Below are positions 21,301 through 43,600 of a stretch of DNA of 64,000 bases, one piece after another. Source of the DNA: Chaenocephalus aceratus. Taxonomy: Eukaryota; Chordata; Actinopteri; Perciformes; Channichthyidae. The first letter of the stretch is position 1; the number at the start of each line of letters is the position of its first letter. The notes under the pieces are model-generated. The model did no database searches. It had not been told where the DNA came from and saw only the letters and a program-made list of their open reading frames with translations. The stretch lies in assembly GCA_023974075.1 (NCBI GenBank), contig CM043789.1:38441613-38505612 (forward strand), given 5' to 3'. A program made the position numbers and the translations under genes.

Positions 21301-24241
21301 CCTGAGCTCCTCAGTACCAGTGCTTGCATTGGAGCAGACTGCCTGATGAAGCTACTCGCCAACTACTGTCGCAACCTGGACATAAAGACAGCCATCACCG
21401 TAGGTGTTGTAGGTAAGCAGCCCCATGAAATATGTTCTTTCTGTGATAATGAGGACAGATTATGCAACATTTCAGGCTCATATTTCTATTCTGTGCCTCG
21501 ACTGTGACATGTTTACATGCTTTAATGTTCAAAAAGCTCTTTATTTATTTTTCTCATACTACCTCTTTTCACCCTCTGTCTGAAACCAGAGCCCAGTCTG
21601 TTCTGATTGGTTAGCTGACCGGCTCTGTTGTGATTGGTCAACCATAGAGCTGTCCCTCCCCTTAGCCTATCATGTACAATGTGTTACAAGTGGAATTGTT
21701 GCATAATGATGTCACTATGTTACGGAAGTAAAAAGGAATCCAATGGAGGCGTTTCAGGCAGGAAGGAGTGTGTGGGAGAGAAACTCCCTCTGGAGTGAAC
21801 TTTTGGATTGTAGCCTTTGCAGACCATTTGCATGCTCAAAGACCTTTTCCTAATGGAGATCATTTTGCGATTCTTGTTTTGTAGGTTTTCCTAACGTGGG
21901 AAAGAGTAGTTTGATCAACAGTTTGAAACGGGCCCGAGCGTGTAACGTTGGAGCCACTCCTGGTGTCACCAAGTAAGTACATGATGAGCTTTTCCTTAGG
22001 GCGAATTTCCGGATGCAGTAATTAAACTTTCTTTACTTTTCTCATGCTACATATCACAATCGCAATATCCATGAAAATAATCGCAATTAGATATTTTTTC
22101 CAAATCATTCAGCATTAATGGGTTTGATGTATTTCAGGTGCCTTCAACAGGTGCATCTGGACAAACACATTAAGCTCCTCGATTGCCCTGGCATTGTCAT
22201 GGCAACATCAACATCTGACGCCGCAATGATTCTTCGCAACTGTGTGAAAATCGAACAGCTGGTTGACCCCATTTCACCCGTTGAAGCCATCCTGCGACGG
22301 TGCAACAAGGCCGAGGTGAGTCACATAGCGGCCTTCTTGTTTGTTGCTCGACTGTGTCTCTTGCAATTAACGCAATTAACGTCTTTTTTTCCCGGATGAG
22401 CCAGATCCTTAAGCACTACGGAGTTCCCAACTTTCGCACGGCTCTTGAGTTTTTAGCCATGCTTGCTCGACGTCAGGGCAAACTAAGAAAGGGAGGACTG
22501 CCCGACACTGACAAAGCAGCAAAGAGTGTGTTGATGGACTGGACAGGGTGAGCACAAAAGAAACAAATCTGAATTTTCGAGGTTTGACGATCAGTTCTTG
22601 GCACTTTATTAAATCCAGCTTGTTGTGTTATCTAGGGGAAGGATCAGCTACTTCACGCACCCTCCAGAGACACACACTCTGCCCACACACGTCAGCGCTG
22701 CGATTGTTACGGAGATGGGTAAAGCCTTTGACTTGGACGAGCTGGAAAAAGGAAATCAGGAGGTTCTTGCAGGTAAAAGTTACTTCTAGTTCGGGACGAG
22801 ATGACACGGGATTACATTGTTGAACTGACAGTAAAATAACAACAGAACTAAGAACTGAATTTCCTCTGGAGGATTAATGAAGTTGATCTTAAAACTTAAA
22901 CTTGAATGGGACACTTTTCTGGAATATTCTTACAAGAGTAGAGCTGTCTCGCTCACCTATTATGGTAAATAAGTAAAAGAAATTGAGCCTTATCCAAAAT
23001 AAATACACTAATTATCATGTAAGGAAGCACAGACTTGCATAATGTTGACATTTGTATTATAATCCTTTACTTATGCACGGGGAGCTTATTATTATTATTA
23101 TTAAGGATTGTTTGACTGCTTTTCACTGACAAGAGGATGCTTGAATATATTGATTTCAATAATGTGTTTTAGTGCCATTTTAAGAGTGTTAAGCATATTA
23201 TGACTATAATCGGGATACATTTTGCAACGTGACATTTTCATCGTCCCATGTCTAAATCTATTGGGATGTAGAAACCCCAGAATCAACAGACCAATTGCGT
23301 CTACTTTCTTTGTTAAAAAGTAGTTCTGCAAGCAGGTATCTCAAAACGATACCTGAATAAATCGGCAACAGTTCGGTTAGATTGGACTAAGAGAGTGCAA
23401 AGAAATGGTGGCTTCCATTTTTAAACACCCTAAAAAAGGAAGTAGTTGTTCAAAGTTGGATATGCTCTTTGCTGTCTTTCAGAGTCATCTTGTCCTGATG
23501 TCAAAATGGGATTCTGCATGGAAACCACCGGAATGACAGAAGGGGGGCCAGGGTGAACTGCCTTCCGACCTGGGAATGTGGGAAGAGCCCGAATTCAAAG
23601 ACAAAACTGAATCCATGGAGGATGGCAAGGACACAGAGGTGTGAACAGTGCAGTTCTTACAACTCAAGCTAACTTCAGTAAAGTGTGTTTTGCACTTTAT
23701 ACATCTATGAACTGACTTTTAACTTCACTTTCCTTTCTGCTCAAAATATTTGGACCTATGACAGTAGAGATCAAATCTCCGAGGTCAAAGACTCCGTTAC
23801 CTGGGGATGCAGCAGACAAGGCTCCAGATCTGAAGGATATGTGGGTGTGCATCCTCTCCAGCAGGGTCAGGCACTCCGGGCCGCTGGCAAGAAAAGGAAA
23901 AAGCAACAGAAAAGAGCAGGTTTGTGTTATATTGGTCTCAGTCTTATAATGTATGTCTTTTTGTCTGTCGTATGGATTGTTTGTGCTAGAAAGACTGGAT
24001 GTATCTGTTCTTTATCCAGTGTAATTGTAAACCAGCCTTTGAAGTGATTTCATTTAAACAAATGTGCAAAAAGTAGGAAAATAAGTTTTAAGTGGCTAAT
24101 CCTCTATAACCAGGTATGTTGTTGTAATGTGTAATCATGCTAAATGTAATATGTGTTCTGTTTTCTTCCACAGACAAAATTTCTGTTAAACTCTCAGACA
24201 CCTTGACAGCCGCAATGGATTTCTCCTTTTCAGATGACTGA
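17712..24241 (+). CDS. gnl3l: Nucleolar GTPase GNL3L (nucleostemin family)
   Basis: Fifteen coding exons: 17712-17724, 17817-17860, 19241-19336, 19437-19553, 20146-20229, 20834-20969, 21054-21157, 21268-21412, 21885-21972, 22138-22315, 22405-22547, 22636-22772, 23483-23638, 23765-23919 and 24174-24241. The protein starts [19 protein letters not shown], a basic nucleolar-type N-terminus, followed by a charged coiled-coil region. The circularly permuted YlqF/YawG GTPase domain then shows its motifs in permuted order: G5-like DARDPLG, G4 NKID, G1 GFPNVGKSS and G3 DCPG. The family acts in nucleolar pre-rRNA processing and shuttles between nucleolus and nucleoplasm. Exons 1-12 are clean. In exon 13 a six-G run at 23542-23547 throws the frame into TGA, and exon 14 needs a second frame change to reach PLQQGQAL. 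The final exon ends [10 protein letters not shown]. See findings for the frame conflict. Confidence 0.93.
18327..18356. repeat. (TA)n microsatellite in gnl3l intron 2
   Basis: About 14 consecutive AT units. Fragments of a fish repeat containing tacttgagtaaatgtactta surround it (18000-18110 and 18530-18690). Confidence 0.95.
19599..20081. mobile_element. Tc1-derived foldback element, short-arm copy in gnl3l intron 4
   Basis: Same ends as the element at 11925-12737 (cactgaacaaaaatataaac and gttcagtg, flanked by TA) and the same core beginning cctgtgttcgtcgtccat. The left arm is cut to about 67 bp while the right arm is near full length, giving 483 bp. Confidence 0.92.
20338..20612 (-). repeat. 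tRNA-derived SINE in gnl3l intron 5
   Basis: On the minus strand a box B-type GGTTCGATCCC (near 20550) and the tRNA-like head lie at the right end. The body includes the gcccaaggatacatcgacat block and ends in the tail actgtacttatatagcgctt seen in many teleost SINEs. Confidence 0.85.
21510..21850 (+). mobile_element. MITE family A copy, truncated, in gnl3l intron 8
   Basis: Shares long blocks with 37129-37565: tgctttaatgttcaaaaagc, ctctgtctgaaaccagagcc, caatggaggcgtttcag and tagcctttgcagacc. Terminal repeats are not evident. Confidence 0.75.
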
Positions 24242-24261
24242 TTAAAACAAAAGATTTAAAG

Positions 24262-25986
24262 AATACATATTGTGTTTTTTTTTGTCTTGAAGTATTATAT
24301 GAACAGGATTGATGCAGATGCAAAACTTTGGATTCACATACCCTTGAGCCTTTATTTATTTAATAAGAAGTCTATGGTTCGGTTATGGTATTGTTTCACT
24401 AGGTAAATGATAATAATGATCAGCCACAGTTATTTCAACCATTGAAATTGTTTTGATTTGGTACACCTGTAATGCATGTTGACTCTTTCATATTGAGGAG
24501 CTATTTGGAAGTTGCACTTAAGGTCACTTAACTTTCATTATTTTAATTGTTCTATCCAATTACAATCGTTTGCATTTTTAACGACACAACTTCATCTTAT
24601 GTTAACACGGGTATATCTGCTCTACTTTAGATAACATAAACATCACATTAAAGACTTGACGTTCTCTATTTTTTTCTATCCCAGTTACTGTCGTTTGCAC
24701 TTTAATAGTACGACTTTATTTTATTTTAATCCGGGTATGCCTGCACTACATGGGGTATTTTGAAAGTGTAGACTTCACAGCAATCAAGTTCCGGGTAACC
24801 TGCGTGGTTCGATGACCTCAGCCCGTCGGCCCAAGATAAACAACACTGGTATCGAGGCTAGCGACTGTCGAAGAGCTTGTGTTCACGGACTTTCAAAATG
24901 GCAAAGAAACCTTTGGACTTCGGATCTTTTTGATTCATTTGACACATCTGTTGCCACAGTACGTTTATTATTTCCTCTAAAATAAACTAGGTAGCATGAG
25001 CTTTTTGGGAAACTAACGGATGCTAGTTAGCTTAGCTAGAAAGCAACTTCCTATTTTTACTTTGACGTGACGCTGCTGTTAAACGACTGCTTTCAACATA
25101 AATAGCTAGCATTCTTCCGATATTTACAGTTAGTAACTGGTCGGCAACGTTAGCTAAACCACTGTAAAGAGTCGGTGATGTAAATACTAACATTAGCTAG
25201 CTTTAGCATGAGTTGTTGTGGGCCCGTTAGCAGCACTGAGCTGTCAAACTGTCATGACGCAAGATTAGAGCTCACCAAGAATAGAGATTGCGAAAACGGC
25301 TACCATTAGGAAAGCTAACCATTAAGTGTTTATTTCTTCTCTAAATGGCTCGAGAATCTACCCAAACATTCATTAACATGGCATGGAGTACTGCGCCTTT
25401 TTACAGTTTGTTTACAGTGTGGTTCTTTAGAGAGAGGACCGCAGCTTGCGGACATAACGGCTCTGACAATTTATGTCCACTTCGATAACCGACACACAGA
25501 TGTGGGGAAGTACTCGATCTCAAGTACAGGTTTTAGGAATGCTCTGTTACAAATACAAGTCCTGCATCAAGTTCAAAGTTAATACATTCACTTAAAGTAG
25601 GCTACCAAAAGTAAAAGTACTCATCATGCAGAATGGATTTCAGAAAAATATGTATCATATGTTTTTATTTCAATTATTGATGCATTATTGTAATGCAAGC
25701 TGGTATATGGTGTGGAGAAATATTATGTGATTGTGCAGGTTGCAAAACATTGAACTAAAGTGTTGATTTGTCCAGATTATATCATACACCTTTAATCGCT
25801 ACATACTTTTCTAAACTATAAGACAAATACAACATTTCCATTAGAAATTAACATACAGATAGTGAAACTAACATCTGGATAGATCTAAGATGCTTCATCA
25901 CTAGAAAACGTAGTTCTAATAATAATATAGTAGTATGACAAACTTTTTAAAATATCTATAATCCTCTCCTTTTCTTTGTTTTACAG
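24262..25986. other. gnl3l-tfe3 interval, including a probable tfe3 5' non-coding exon
   Basis: No coding exon is supported. Near 24840-24960 the sequence changes from AT-rich to mixed composition and a candidate donor context (gccacag|tacgt is non-canonical) appears, so a 5'UTR exon of tfe3 is possible but not proven. Repeated gctagcta/agctagc words near 25020-25210 and a Tc1-type repeat fragment near 25500-25625 are present. Confidence 0.35.
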
Positions 25987-26021
25987 CTCCATCCCTAGAT
26001 CTGGGTTAGCTCTCCTTAACC

Positions 26022-35210
<9,189 letters not shown>

Positions 35211-36781
35211 TGAGCTCTTTGATTGGCGAGAAGGCTGGGACGTCCATCCCAAAATAACACAAGTCTGTTTATAGGACTGAAACAATAACATCAAAACTAA
35301 CAAACATTGGACAAAGTACGTTATTCCTAATTTCGCCATACAGACCTTATTATGATTATTGTTCCTGTTTGGAGCTGTTCAGATGATTATGTCTGGGTTT
35401 TTAAATGCAATCTTATTAAGAAATGTAATGTTGTATAATAGGGGCATGGATTAAGCGATAACACATTCTATAAATAGATTTTACTTCAGAGATATAAGAG
35501 GGATTTTAAAGTTTGCTTGAATTTATTATATGCTCATACTTAGGGAAGAAAGCTGTGAGGTTTATTTTTGAACAAACAAATTATATTTCGTTTTTTTTTT
35601 TTTCAAATGACTGGAATCAGGGTTTGTTTATAGCAGCTGCTCCATGTTGGTTTGTCTCACCAGCAGCTACAGAAGGGATCTATGTAAAGTGAATTGGCCC
35701 ATCGGGAAATATTTACCGCATATTGTATATAAGAATATTTTATTTTGAGCAGTTTTATTGCACCTTATTTGAAGGCAGTCTATGCATTTTATGAGAGCTT
35801 TTGTCTGTTTTTATTACTATCCCACACAGTGGACGGATAAGGCCCAGGGATGCATGTATTTGTAATAACATTTAAAAGCAATGGAAAATCACTCTCTGCT
35901 GCAGCTAGCTAGCCAAAGCAGGACTTCTTCCAGAGTAGCTATTACAAATCAGCGGTTTTTTATTTTTGAATATATTCACGCAGTCAATGGAAATGCAAGA
36001 CAGAACAATTTCATCTTTTACAACAGTACTGTAGTTCATTACACTTTTATACCTTAATATAAGTCGCTTCTTCTGACTAATATCTGTGTTGTCAGTCGTT
36101 GTTTGTCACTGGGTGATTTGACTGGTTCTACAAAGATTATGGCTTCTGTTTTATTTCGGTTTTTGGACGATCAACAGTGATGCATCTAATAGTTTATTAT
36201 CGCTCATTGTAGTTTGAATTGAGAGGGCTTTGACTTTCTTTTAAACCAACCACTAGCCTCACGTCTGTAGCGATAAGGTATAACCGTTTGTCGTGTGAAA
36301 CCTGCAATGCAATTATTACTCAATAAAATAGCCACAACGTTTAGAAAGGCATTTTAATTTGTCAGATGCTGTACGCGACAAAAAAATTCGTTTTTTTAAA
36401 ACACTGACAGACTGATTTTTATTTTCCTCCGACACAACCTCCAAGTTATTGACTTGCATACATTTTAAACTACTCGGCAGCCAAATATATTCGAACTATT
36501 TGGTGGTTAGATTGATTGATTCTGAGCTCTGCTACATGGCTAAGTGCTTCAAAACGGCGTTGTTCCTAGTCCCATAAGATGAGAGATGTTACCGCTCATA
36601 CTTAACCCCCTCCTCCATATATTAACCATGTCCTACCTTGACATTTATCTGAGCGCTAACATTGACTGTTAATCATGAACTGGTAGCATTTGTGTCCCTA
36701 CAAGTTGGCTTTCGGAAAAGATTTTAACAAATAAATGATTCCTATGTATATTCCCTGTGTGTCTGTGGTTATTGGCTGCGT
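35211..36781. other. tfe3 3'UTR and convergent intergenic region
   Basis: No coding sequence is supported. The AT-rich character and AATAAA hexamers near 36320 and 36730 fit a long tfe3 3'UTR that runs towards the oppositely oriented I-mfa gene. The exact cleavage site cannot be fixed. Confidence 0.55.
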
Positions 36782-38901
36782 TTAGTGGTAAAGCATTTGG
36801 GAGATCTCCATGGCGAGGTCCAGGCACTCGGTGGCCTGGAGGCAGATGTCGTAGGCGGGACAGTCGCACAGGAAGCAGCGAACACCACCCAGACACTCGC
36901 AGAGGTCGCCGCTCCGGGTGACGCCCAGGAGGGGCTGCAGGGTGCTGGGCTCGCAGCCGCAGAGGCACGAGCACAGAGACCAAATGCAGCCGTTACAGCC
37001 TCTCATCACCGCCAGGAAACAGTCCAGAGGGTGACAGAACAGGCAGGACAGAAGGAATGCAGCACAAAGGTCTCGGGGAAAGAGGAAAAGAGAGACAAGG
37101 ATGCTTCAATTTGAGAAAAAAACATTTAGTGGGTCCTATGAAGCTAATTTTCAGGTTTGTATTTGTAGTAGTGTCTCTACTGGGACGTCTCCATGCTTTA
37201 ATGTTCAAAAAGCGTTTTATTTTCTCATGCTGCAGCACCTCTTTTCACCCTCTGTCTGAAACCAGAGCCCAGTCTGCTCTGATTGGTTAGCTGGCCGGCT
37301 CTGTTGTGATTGGTCAACCGCTTAAAAGTGTCCCACCCCTTAGCCTAGCGTACAATGTGTCGGAGGAGCGCTACCCAATAGAAGCACAGGTGTTATGAGG
37401 TGACGTCACTAAATGTTCCAGGAGTTCAATGGAGGCGTTTCAGACAGGGGGAGAGTGTGTGAACTTTGGGATTTTAGCCTTTGCAGACCCTTTACATGCA
37501 CAACAACCTATATAACACACTACAGGAAAGGTAAAACCCCCTCAAAGCACAATAGGGCCCCTATAAGGTTTCTAAAAAATACATTGTAAAGCCCAAATTA
37601 TTTTGAATGTTGCCACACACCAAGGTGCAACACAACATAGAATGGGACAAAATTAGCCCTGAAGTGGCGGGGGCTGAACAATAAATATGCTTGGCATTTT
37701 ATGGGTGTTTTCTTTATCCGTATATCAGACAGTCTACTAGTTATTCAAAATGTTGGAGGGGATCCTAAAAAAAATATTGTTGTCTATTGTTATTTATTTA
37801 ATATCAGTATACTTATTTGTGTGTGTGAGTCACATATATTCATATCATGTAACTGTCATACACTGTGTATCTGTTACCTTGAGTGTGTCCTTACCGTCAG
37901 CACCGGGCTCAGTGTGGACCGTGGTGGTGGTTTTGAGGCTGTCTTGACTCCGGCTGATGGAAGTGAACGTCTGACTCATTTCCTGTACAGTGCAGGCCTC
38001 CATGGAGGAGGGCCGCGCGGCACAAAGAGGCTGCGGCGGCTCCACAGAGCTGCAGGGGAACACATCTACGCTCTCGCCTCCTTTTGGGTTTTTATGCAAG
38101 TTGGTATCTGCACCGGACATAAAAATGGAACAAATCTTCATCAAAACTGCAACAAAAAAAAATAGCGATTAACAAAAGAGTTCAGAGATGAAGGTATACC
38201 TATAACTGTTGGGAAAACATTCATAGGGATGTCTGTTAAAGATAAGTCTTCGGAGGAGATCTGCTCTGAAAAAATTGTGAAAAAAACATTTGACCAAAGC
38301 GCCAAACAGTGGTGGAAAATAAAGGTATACTTGTTTTTAACTTGAGTATTGATTTTCTGATACTTTATACTTCTACTCCATAACAATTTAGAGGTATAGC
38401 AATTTTGAACATTTATCTGAAAGCTTGAGTAACTTACTTTGCATTAATGAGACTTTAATACTTCAACTATATTCACAAGCGACAAAGCAATCTTTAAAGT
38501 AATGAGTTTAGCTTCACCTTCACTAGCTGCAAAAAACACCTTAACCCTTCAATAAAACACACATATATCATATGAAGAATGCAATGGGCCATTATGCAGA
38601 ACGACTAATATTACTTGTACTTTGAATATATGTTATGCTTAAATGTTTGTTCTTTTGCTTAAGTAACATTTTCAAATCAGGATTTTACTTGTGACATTTA
38701 TGCAGTATTGCGTCACTGTGGTATTTATAGACTATCCTAATAGAATGACAATGACTGTTTTGTGAATTTACCTGCGATGGAGTCGTCAGGTAAAATGGGA
38801 CACTCGGAAGCATCGGCCGGTGAGTCACAGATGTTTGGTTTGACTTCATTTACATCTTCCATCTTTCCATTCAGAGATAGACAATCCAGTTTTCCATCCA
38901 T
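36782..38901 (-). CDS. MyoD family inhibitor (I-mfa) domain protein
   Basis: Four exons on the minus strand: 38772-38901, 38200-38265, 37895-38107 and 36782-37071, giving 699 bases and 232 residues. It starts MDGKLDCLSLNGKMEDVNE. The first three exons encode an acidic, serine-rich, probably disordered region; the last encodes a cysteine-rich domain with CAAFLLSCLFCHPLDC, then CNGCIWSLCSCLCGC, and ends TECLDLAMEISQMLYH. The LSCLFC core, cysteine spacing and position of the final DCLE-like helix match the I-mfa domain, which binds and restrains bHLH and other transcription factors. Several C-terminal cysteines of MDFI/MDFIC are replaced here, so it is a divergent member (MDFI, MDFIC or MDFIC2-like; not resolved). 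Splice phases agree at every junction. It converges on tfe3 and diverges from cxxc1. Confidence 0.88.
37129..37565 (+). mobile_element. MITE family A, longest copy (intron 3 of the I-mfa gene)
   Basis: The ends gggtcctat and atagggcccctat form short imperfect inverted repeats. The interior holds ctctgtctgaaaccagagcc and two inverted CCAATCAGAGC-type words, shared with 16363-16637 and 21510-21850. No coding potential. Confidence 0.78.
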
Positions 38902-39972
38902 CCTGCTTCAAGCTCGGTAAATGAAAGACAACAAATCAGGACCGTTTAATCTGAGACAAACTATAAAATATAACAGTTATATATATATTAGTTTTATTCT
39001 TATTTTACTCATATCTTTTCTATATATATTTTATAATTGTGTCTGTTCATTGTTAATATTCATTTTTTAAATGCATCAGCCTGCCTTTTTTATGTCTGTG
39101 AATGAAACATAAGAAATCATAACCTTAAACCTTACTTACTTACTTCCTTATTTATAATTCACTTAATATTATGAAATTAAACCGCATCATTCTCCACAGA
39201 GTCAGATGTGTAGTTGAGGTTTCATAGCTGTTAGTGATGAGTGGACATCTCAGAAATGGCGGAGAAGTTAATCTATTATTAATCAGCATTTTCAAAACAT
39301 TTACAATGATGAGAGGCAGCACAGGGATATTCTGACAGCTATATGAGAATGTGAGACCTTGATTTTACTTTTCATCAATTATTAATGTAATACTTACTTC
39401 CTGTGACATCTTGACAGAGGTTTTTTTATTTGCAGAAAAAACTGAAAACACCTCGAGGTAACTATCTCAAATATTTTATCATAATGACTATTTCTTTCTT
39501 CTTGTACTTATTATCTATTAGGTCATAAGATGAAATCATTTATAGGTGATACCGAGGATGTAAATAGGGTATAATATCGTGTTAAAGTGAATGAGTCAAG
39601 TTAAAATGATTTAAATGTAATGAACTATAATTCTGTTATTTGATTGAAGAAATAGATAAAAGCTTGTAACATATTGAAAACTAAAGATTTGTCTGATATG
39701 ATTCATTCATTGTTGTCATGTACTGGAATCCAACGCCAGTGGTTATCCCTCACTGTTGCTGTCTGTATGGAGAATATTGTAAAATACAAATTGTACTCAC
39801 TTCTCATGACATTTTGTAGAAGTATAGCAATCCACTATTCAGCGTTTATCATAGACGCATCCCTCAGTGAAATCTCAGCATTGGAGGTTTAACTGCCACA
39901 TACAGCCTCTCTCCCTCTCTCTCTCTCCCTCTCTCTCTCTCTTTATCTGTGTGTTTTTTTTTTTTTGTGTGA

Positions 39973-40014
<42 letters not shown>

Positions 40015-40665
40015 TAACAGAAACATGAATGGTTTTAATGTTTTTGCTTTTTAAGGCACCTGTATTTCTCCTCCTGTACACACATAACTTTTTAGATATA
40101 ATGTGCAATATTACTTTTAATATCATATATTTTAAATATGTTATGTGAGTTATATTGTTCTATTTATTTTTCGACCAATCTCTGGCACAAGACTTCCTTA
40201 AAACAATAATACATGTATATCTAATAGGAACTAAAGTACACATATATAGTAGCATGATTATCAATAAACTAGTATCATCCTATATTCCTCACTGTATTCT
40301 ATATTCCCCCACAACACAGCATTATTGTGACGACAATAATAGAAAAACCACTGATTTGATTTGTGCGGCTAGTATACAGTATTTTCCGCACTAAACGCAT
40401 TTGTTAAACAATCCAACAGGTGGCAGCGTAGTGTGCCGTTTGATGGTTATCTGTCACCGAAGAAGAAGACATGACCAGCGACCAATGACATTCGTGGAGG
40501 TAACGAGTTCAGCCGGTTATGACCGATGTTATTTCCGTGTACATCTTAGCGGAACGCTAGCTATCGAGCTAATTCGTTCACTGTTTTGGTGTGTTGCATC
40601 TCTTTTCTCTTCCATTAAAAAATTGTGGACGATCCAAGCGTGTAACGTTTGAAGATCTCCCATAA
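38902..40665. other. Divergent intergenic region between the I-mfa gene and cxxc1
   Basis: About 1.76 kb separates two start codons facing away from each other, so it should hold both promoters. A CT-rich tract followed by a (GT)n microsatellite lies at about 39905-40010. No CpG-island-like density is obvious; some CG appears in 40400-40640 just ahead of cxxc1. Confidence 0.6.
39903..40010. repeat. (CT)n and (GT)n compound microsatellite
   Basis: A polypyrimidine CT/CCT run (39903-39942), a T homopolymer and about 20 GT units in succession. Confidence 0.95.
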
Positions 40666-43600
40666 ATGGTAAGTAAGCGATTAAAAGCAGCTTCTAATCA
40701 AGGTTTAGCTAATTAAAAAAAGAAGACTAATGCGTTAACGTCAACGGCCGGTAATTTACATCCCAGAGGAGACTGTTGTGATGCTACTACTCAGTTGCTT
40801 TTTAGCGGTTTACATACAAGGTCATTATGATGCCTTAACATGGACTTGACAGCGTTAGCTAAATTCAATGTACTTTTCATAACTCACTGTGTATGTGGTA
40901 CAGCAAAGTAGCCACTTTTGGCTTCGTTAACTGAACGTTTAGCCAGCTGATGCTAATTGGCTAATGTTACCTAGCAATGCTAACAGATCCGTATAACATA
41001 CAGATAAAGATTGACTTTATTAATGCCAATTGTCTGTCCAAAGCAGCAGGTAAACAAAGGCATTGCAAATAATGTGAAAGTAAACGATAGTAGAACATAA
41101 TAAAATCTCACAATAGAAAATGAAACAGAACTAACAAGTACAATATATACATTTTGATAGTAAAAGATAATCAAAGCATTTTTTATTATTACTCGGAGTT
41201 TGCCGTTTACTCGACTTGCTGGTTACCTTGACAACTACTAATATTTTGAACAGTATTCTTAAGTCTTTCTTTGCTGGATATTACAGTCTGAATAATATAC
41301 AGTATAAATAAAGGATGATAAGTTAACAAGTCGGGCTATACAAATCTGCTACCTAAGCCTAGTTTTAAATGTTAAACACCATGCTCTGGCCCTTACAGTG
41401 GTAATACACATGTTTGTATTTGACTAACATTATAGAAACAGGAGTGCACATTTTTCTGACAGCAACAGGAAGAGGATCTGTTTCATTTGACTGGAGATTC
41501 ATTATACATTATTCATACTTATACTGTTGAAAATGTATGGTTGGGGATATTCAATGCAGAGACTTAGATAGGAGAAGATACTGAGCAAGCAACACTGTAT
41601 TACAGCAGAACTTCTCTTCAAAGTAGTGGTATTGTGAAAACCCAAATATGGTTTTGGTCACTTAAACAGCCTTCTGCTCTATTTGAGAGACACTTGTCCT
41701 GCAGCTCAGAAGTCAGTTAGTGCAGGTGGTGTCTATATGTTTACCAGTTGTTATGTGTGTTATAATACATATTGTACTTTCAGGACAGTGAAATGTCCTG
41801 ACCTTGACCATGCACAGGGCCTTGAGAACAGCAGTATGGACGGGGAGAACGCACCACTGTACTGTATCTGCAGGAAAGCAGACATCAACTGCTTCAGATG
41901 TAAGTGCAGGTTTCTCTTATCGCCGCACATGGATGCACCGATGCTCAAACACTCATTCTTGTATTTGCTTCTCCCACTGACAGTGGCTGTGACAAGTGTA
42001 ACGAGTGGTTCCACGGCCACTGCATTAACATCACTGAGAAGAAGGCGAAGGCAATCAGAGAATGGTATTGCATGAAATGCAAGGTAATGATGAGAAGATG
42101 TTTTTTCTGTTGTCACAGCAGTTGAAAATGCCATGCTTAACATTAGTACATCACAAAGTCATGACAGTCCTGCGTCACTATTCCCCGTCACCAGGTAAAA
42201 ACCCCTCTCTGGAAATAAGTACAGAACAAGAAAAAACCGAGAGAAGGAGGTCGAGTATGACAGAGGATCGGACAGAGGATCGGACAGACAATCAGACAGA
42301 CAGTCGGACAGACAGTCGGACAGACAGTACAGCACCCCGAGTACTCCTGACATATAGAGTGAAAGGCGGCGTGGATCTAAAGTAAGTCGCACTTCTGACC
42401 TAATTATTAAGGTTTGACTGCAACATCCCAAGAGCATCAAAAAAGTATACAAAATAAAGAGCGTGAGATCTTTCAAATGATTACGAATCATTGAATCTAG
42501 AGCACCAGGGCTCCGTCTGATTGGCCACATATGTTAACATGCAGAGCGTTAATGAATGGGCCAATTACTAGCAGTTCAGCAGTCTTTGAGATACATGTCC
42601 TGCAAAATGCTAATATACATTACAATAGATGTTGATATATTGTGCAGCCCTATTGTTCAGCGGGTCTTCATCTTCCTCAATGTTACGTAGGATGTAAAAC
42701 AAAGCACATTTCTTCTCGGATACGATGGCTCTTATTGTCCATCGTTTTGCTTTTCGTCAGGTGAAGCGTTTCGGTGCGAATGTGTGGGGAGTGTGAGCCG
42801 TGCAAGAGGACGGAGGACTGCGCCACGTGTGACTTCTGTAAGGACATGAAGAAGTTCGGAGGCCCCAACAAAATCAGGCAGAAGTGCAGGTTCAGGCAGT
42901 GTGAGGTCCGAGCCAGGGTAAGTCGCTCTATTTGACTTACAAACTTCATTCTACGAGGCGAAAGTGTAGCAGAATATTTGACATTTTTGCCCTTTTAACT
43001 TTTTACATTTTTAGCTTCATTAATCAAGATCTTTTATGGATGCACTTCATTTAATCCAGTCATCTTAGAAACACCATGATCAAACTGTGAGACAAACATA
43101 TTCTTGTCCCCTAAATTAGTAGTGCTCTGTAATATTAATCATGCATATCATATATTATACGGTACCCATTGTTAGACACACAGTGGTTTGTAAATGAGAC
43201 TTTAAAAGGTATATTTGGTTCATTCCTGAAGCGGTTAGCTGATGTATTTATGCACGGTCTTGTGTGACACCTGTTGCTTGTTGTTTTGTACAGAAAATGC
43301 TTCGTGTGAAAGACGAGGAATTTGGCTTTGCAAGAAAGGAGGGAAAACAACTACCACAGGCGGAGGCGCTACTCTGACGACTACGACAGCGAGGGCGGAG
43401 CTCTACCAGAAGTACAAGTCATCGGGGAACAACAACAGCATGGTATCTAACAGCATCTCGTTGCGTAGAAACGTTAACAGCTAAAACACTTGATCTGGAA
43501 ACATTAAGTTTGAGTCTTTATTGCTCTCCTCTCACCAAGGGATGGAACAGTGATGAAGAGGACGAGGCGCCTTTCAGTCCTGTCATGCGTAAGAAAGCTG

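Noticed and set aside
36785..37114. Plus-strand ORF of 109 codons
   Set aside because: It is the antisense shadow of the last exon of the I-mfa gene, whose minus-strand reading has the domain motifs and correct splice phase.
40001..40126. Minus-strand ORF rich in His-Thr and Arg-Glu
   Set aside because: Translation of CT and GT microsatellites.
41884..41913. Alternative cxxc1 donor at TGCAG|gtttct to avoid the frameshift
   Set aside because: It would insert three residues into the PHD finger, while the perfect donor at 41900 (gtaagtg) gives the conserved exon length apart from one missing base.
42247..42340. Tandem Thr-Asp-Arg repeat protein segment in cxxc1 exon 4
   Set aside because: This is the wrong frame; one base earlier the same DNA reads as the charged Asp-Arg-Gln-Ser linker that follows conserved CFP1 residues.
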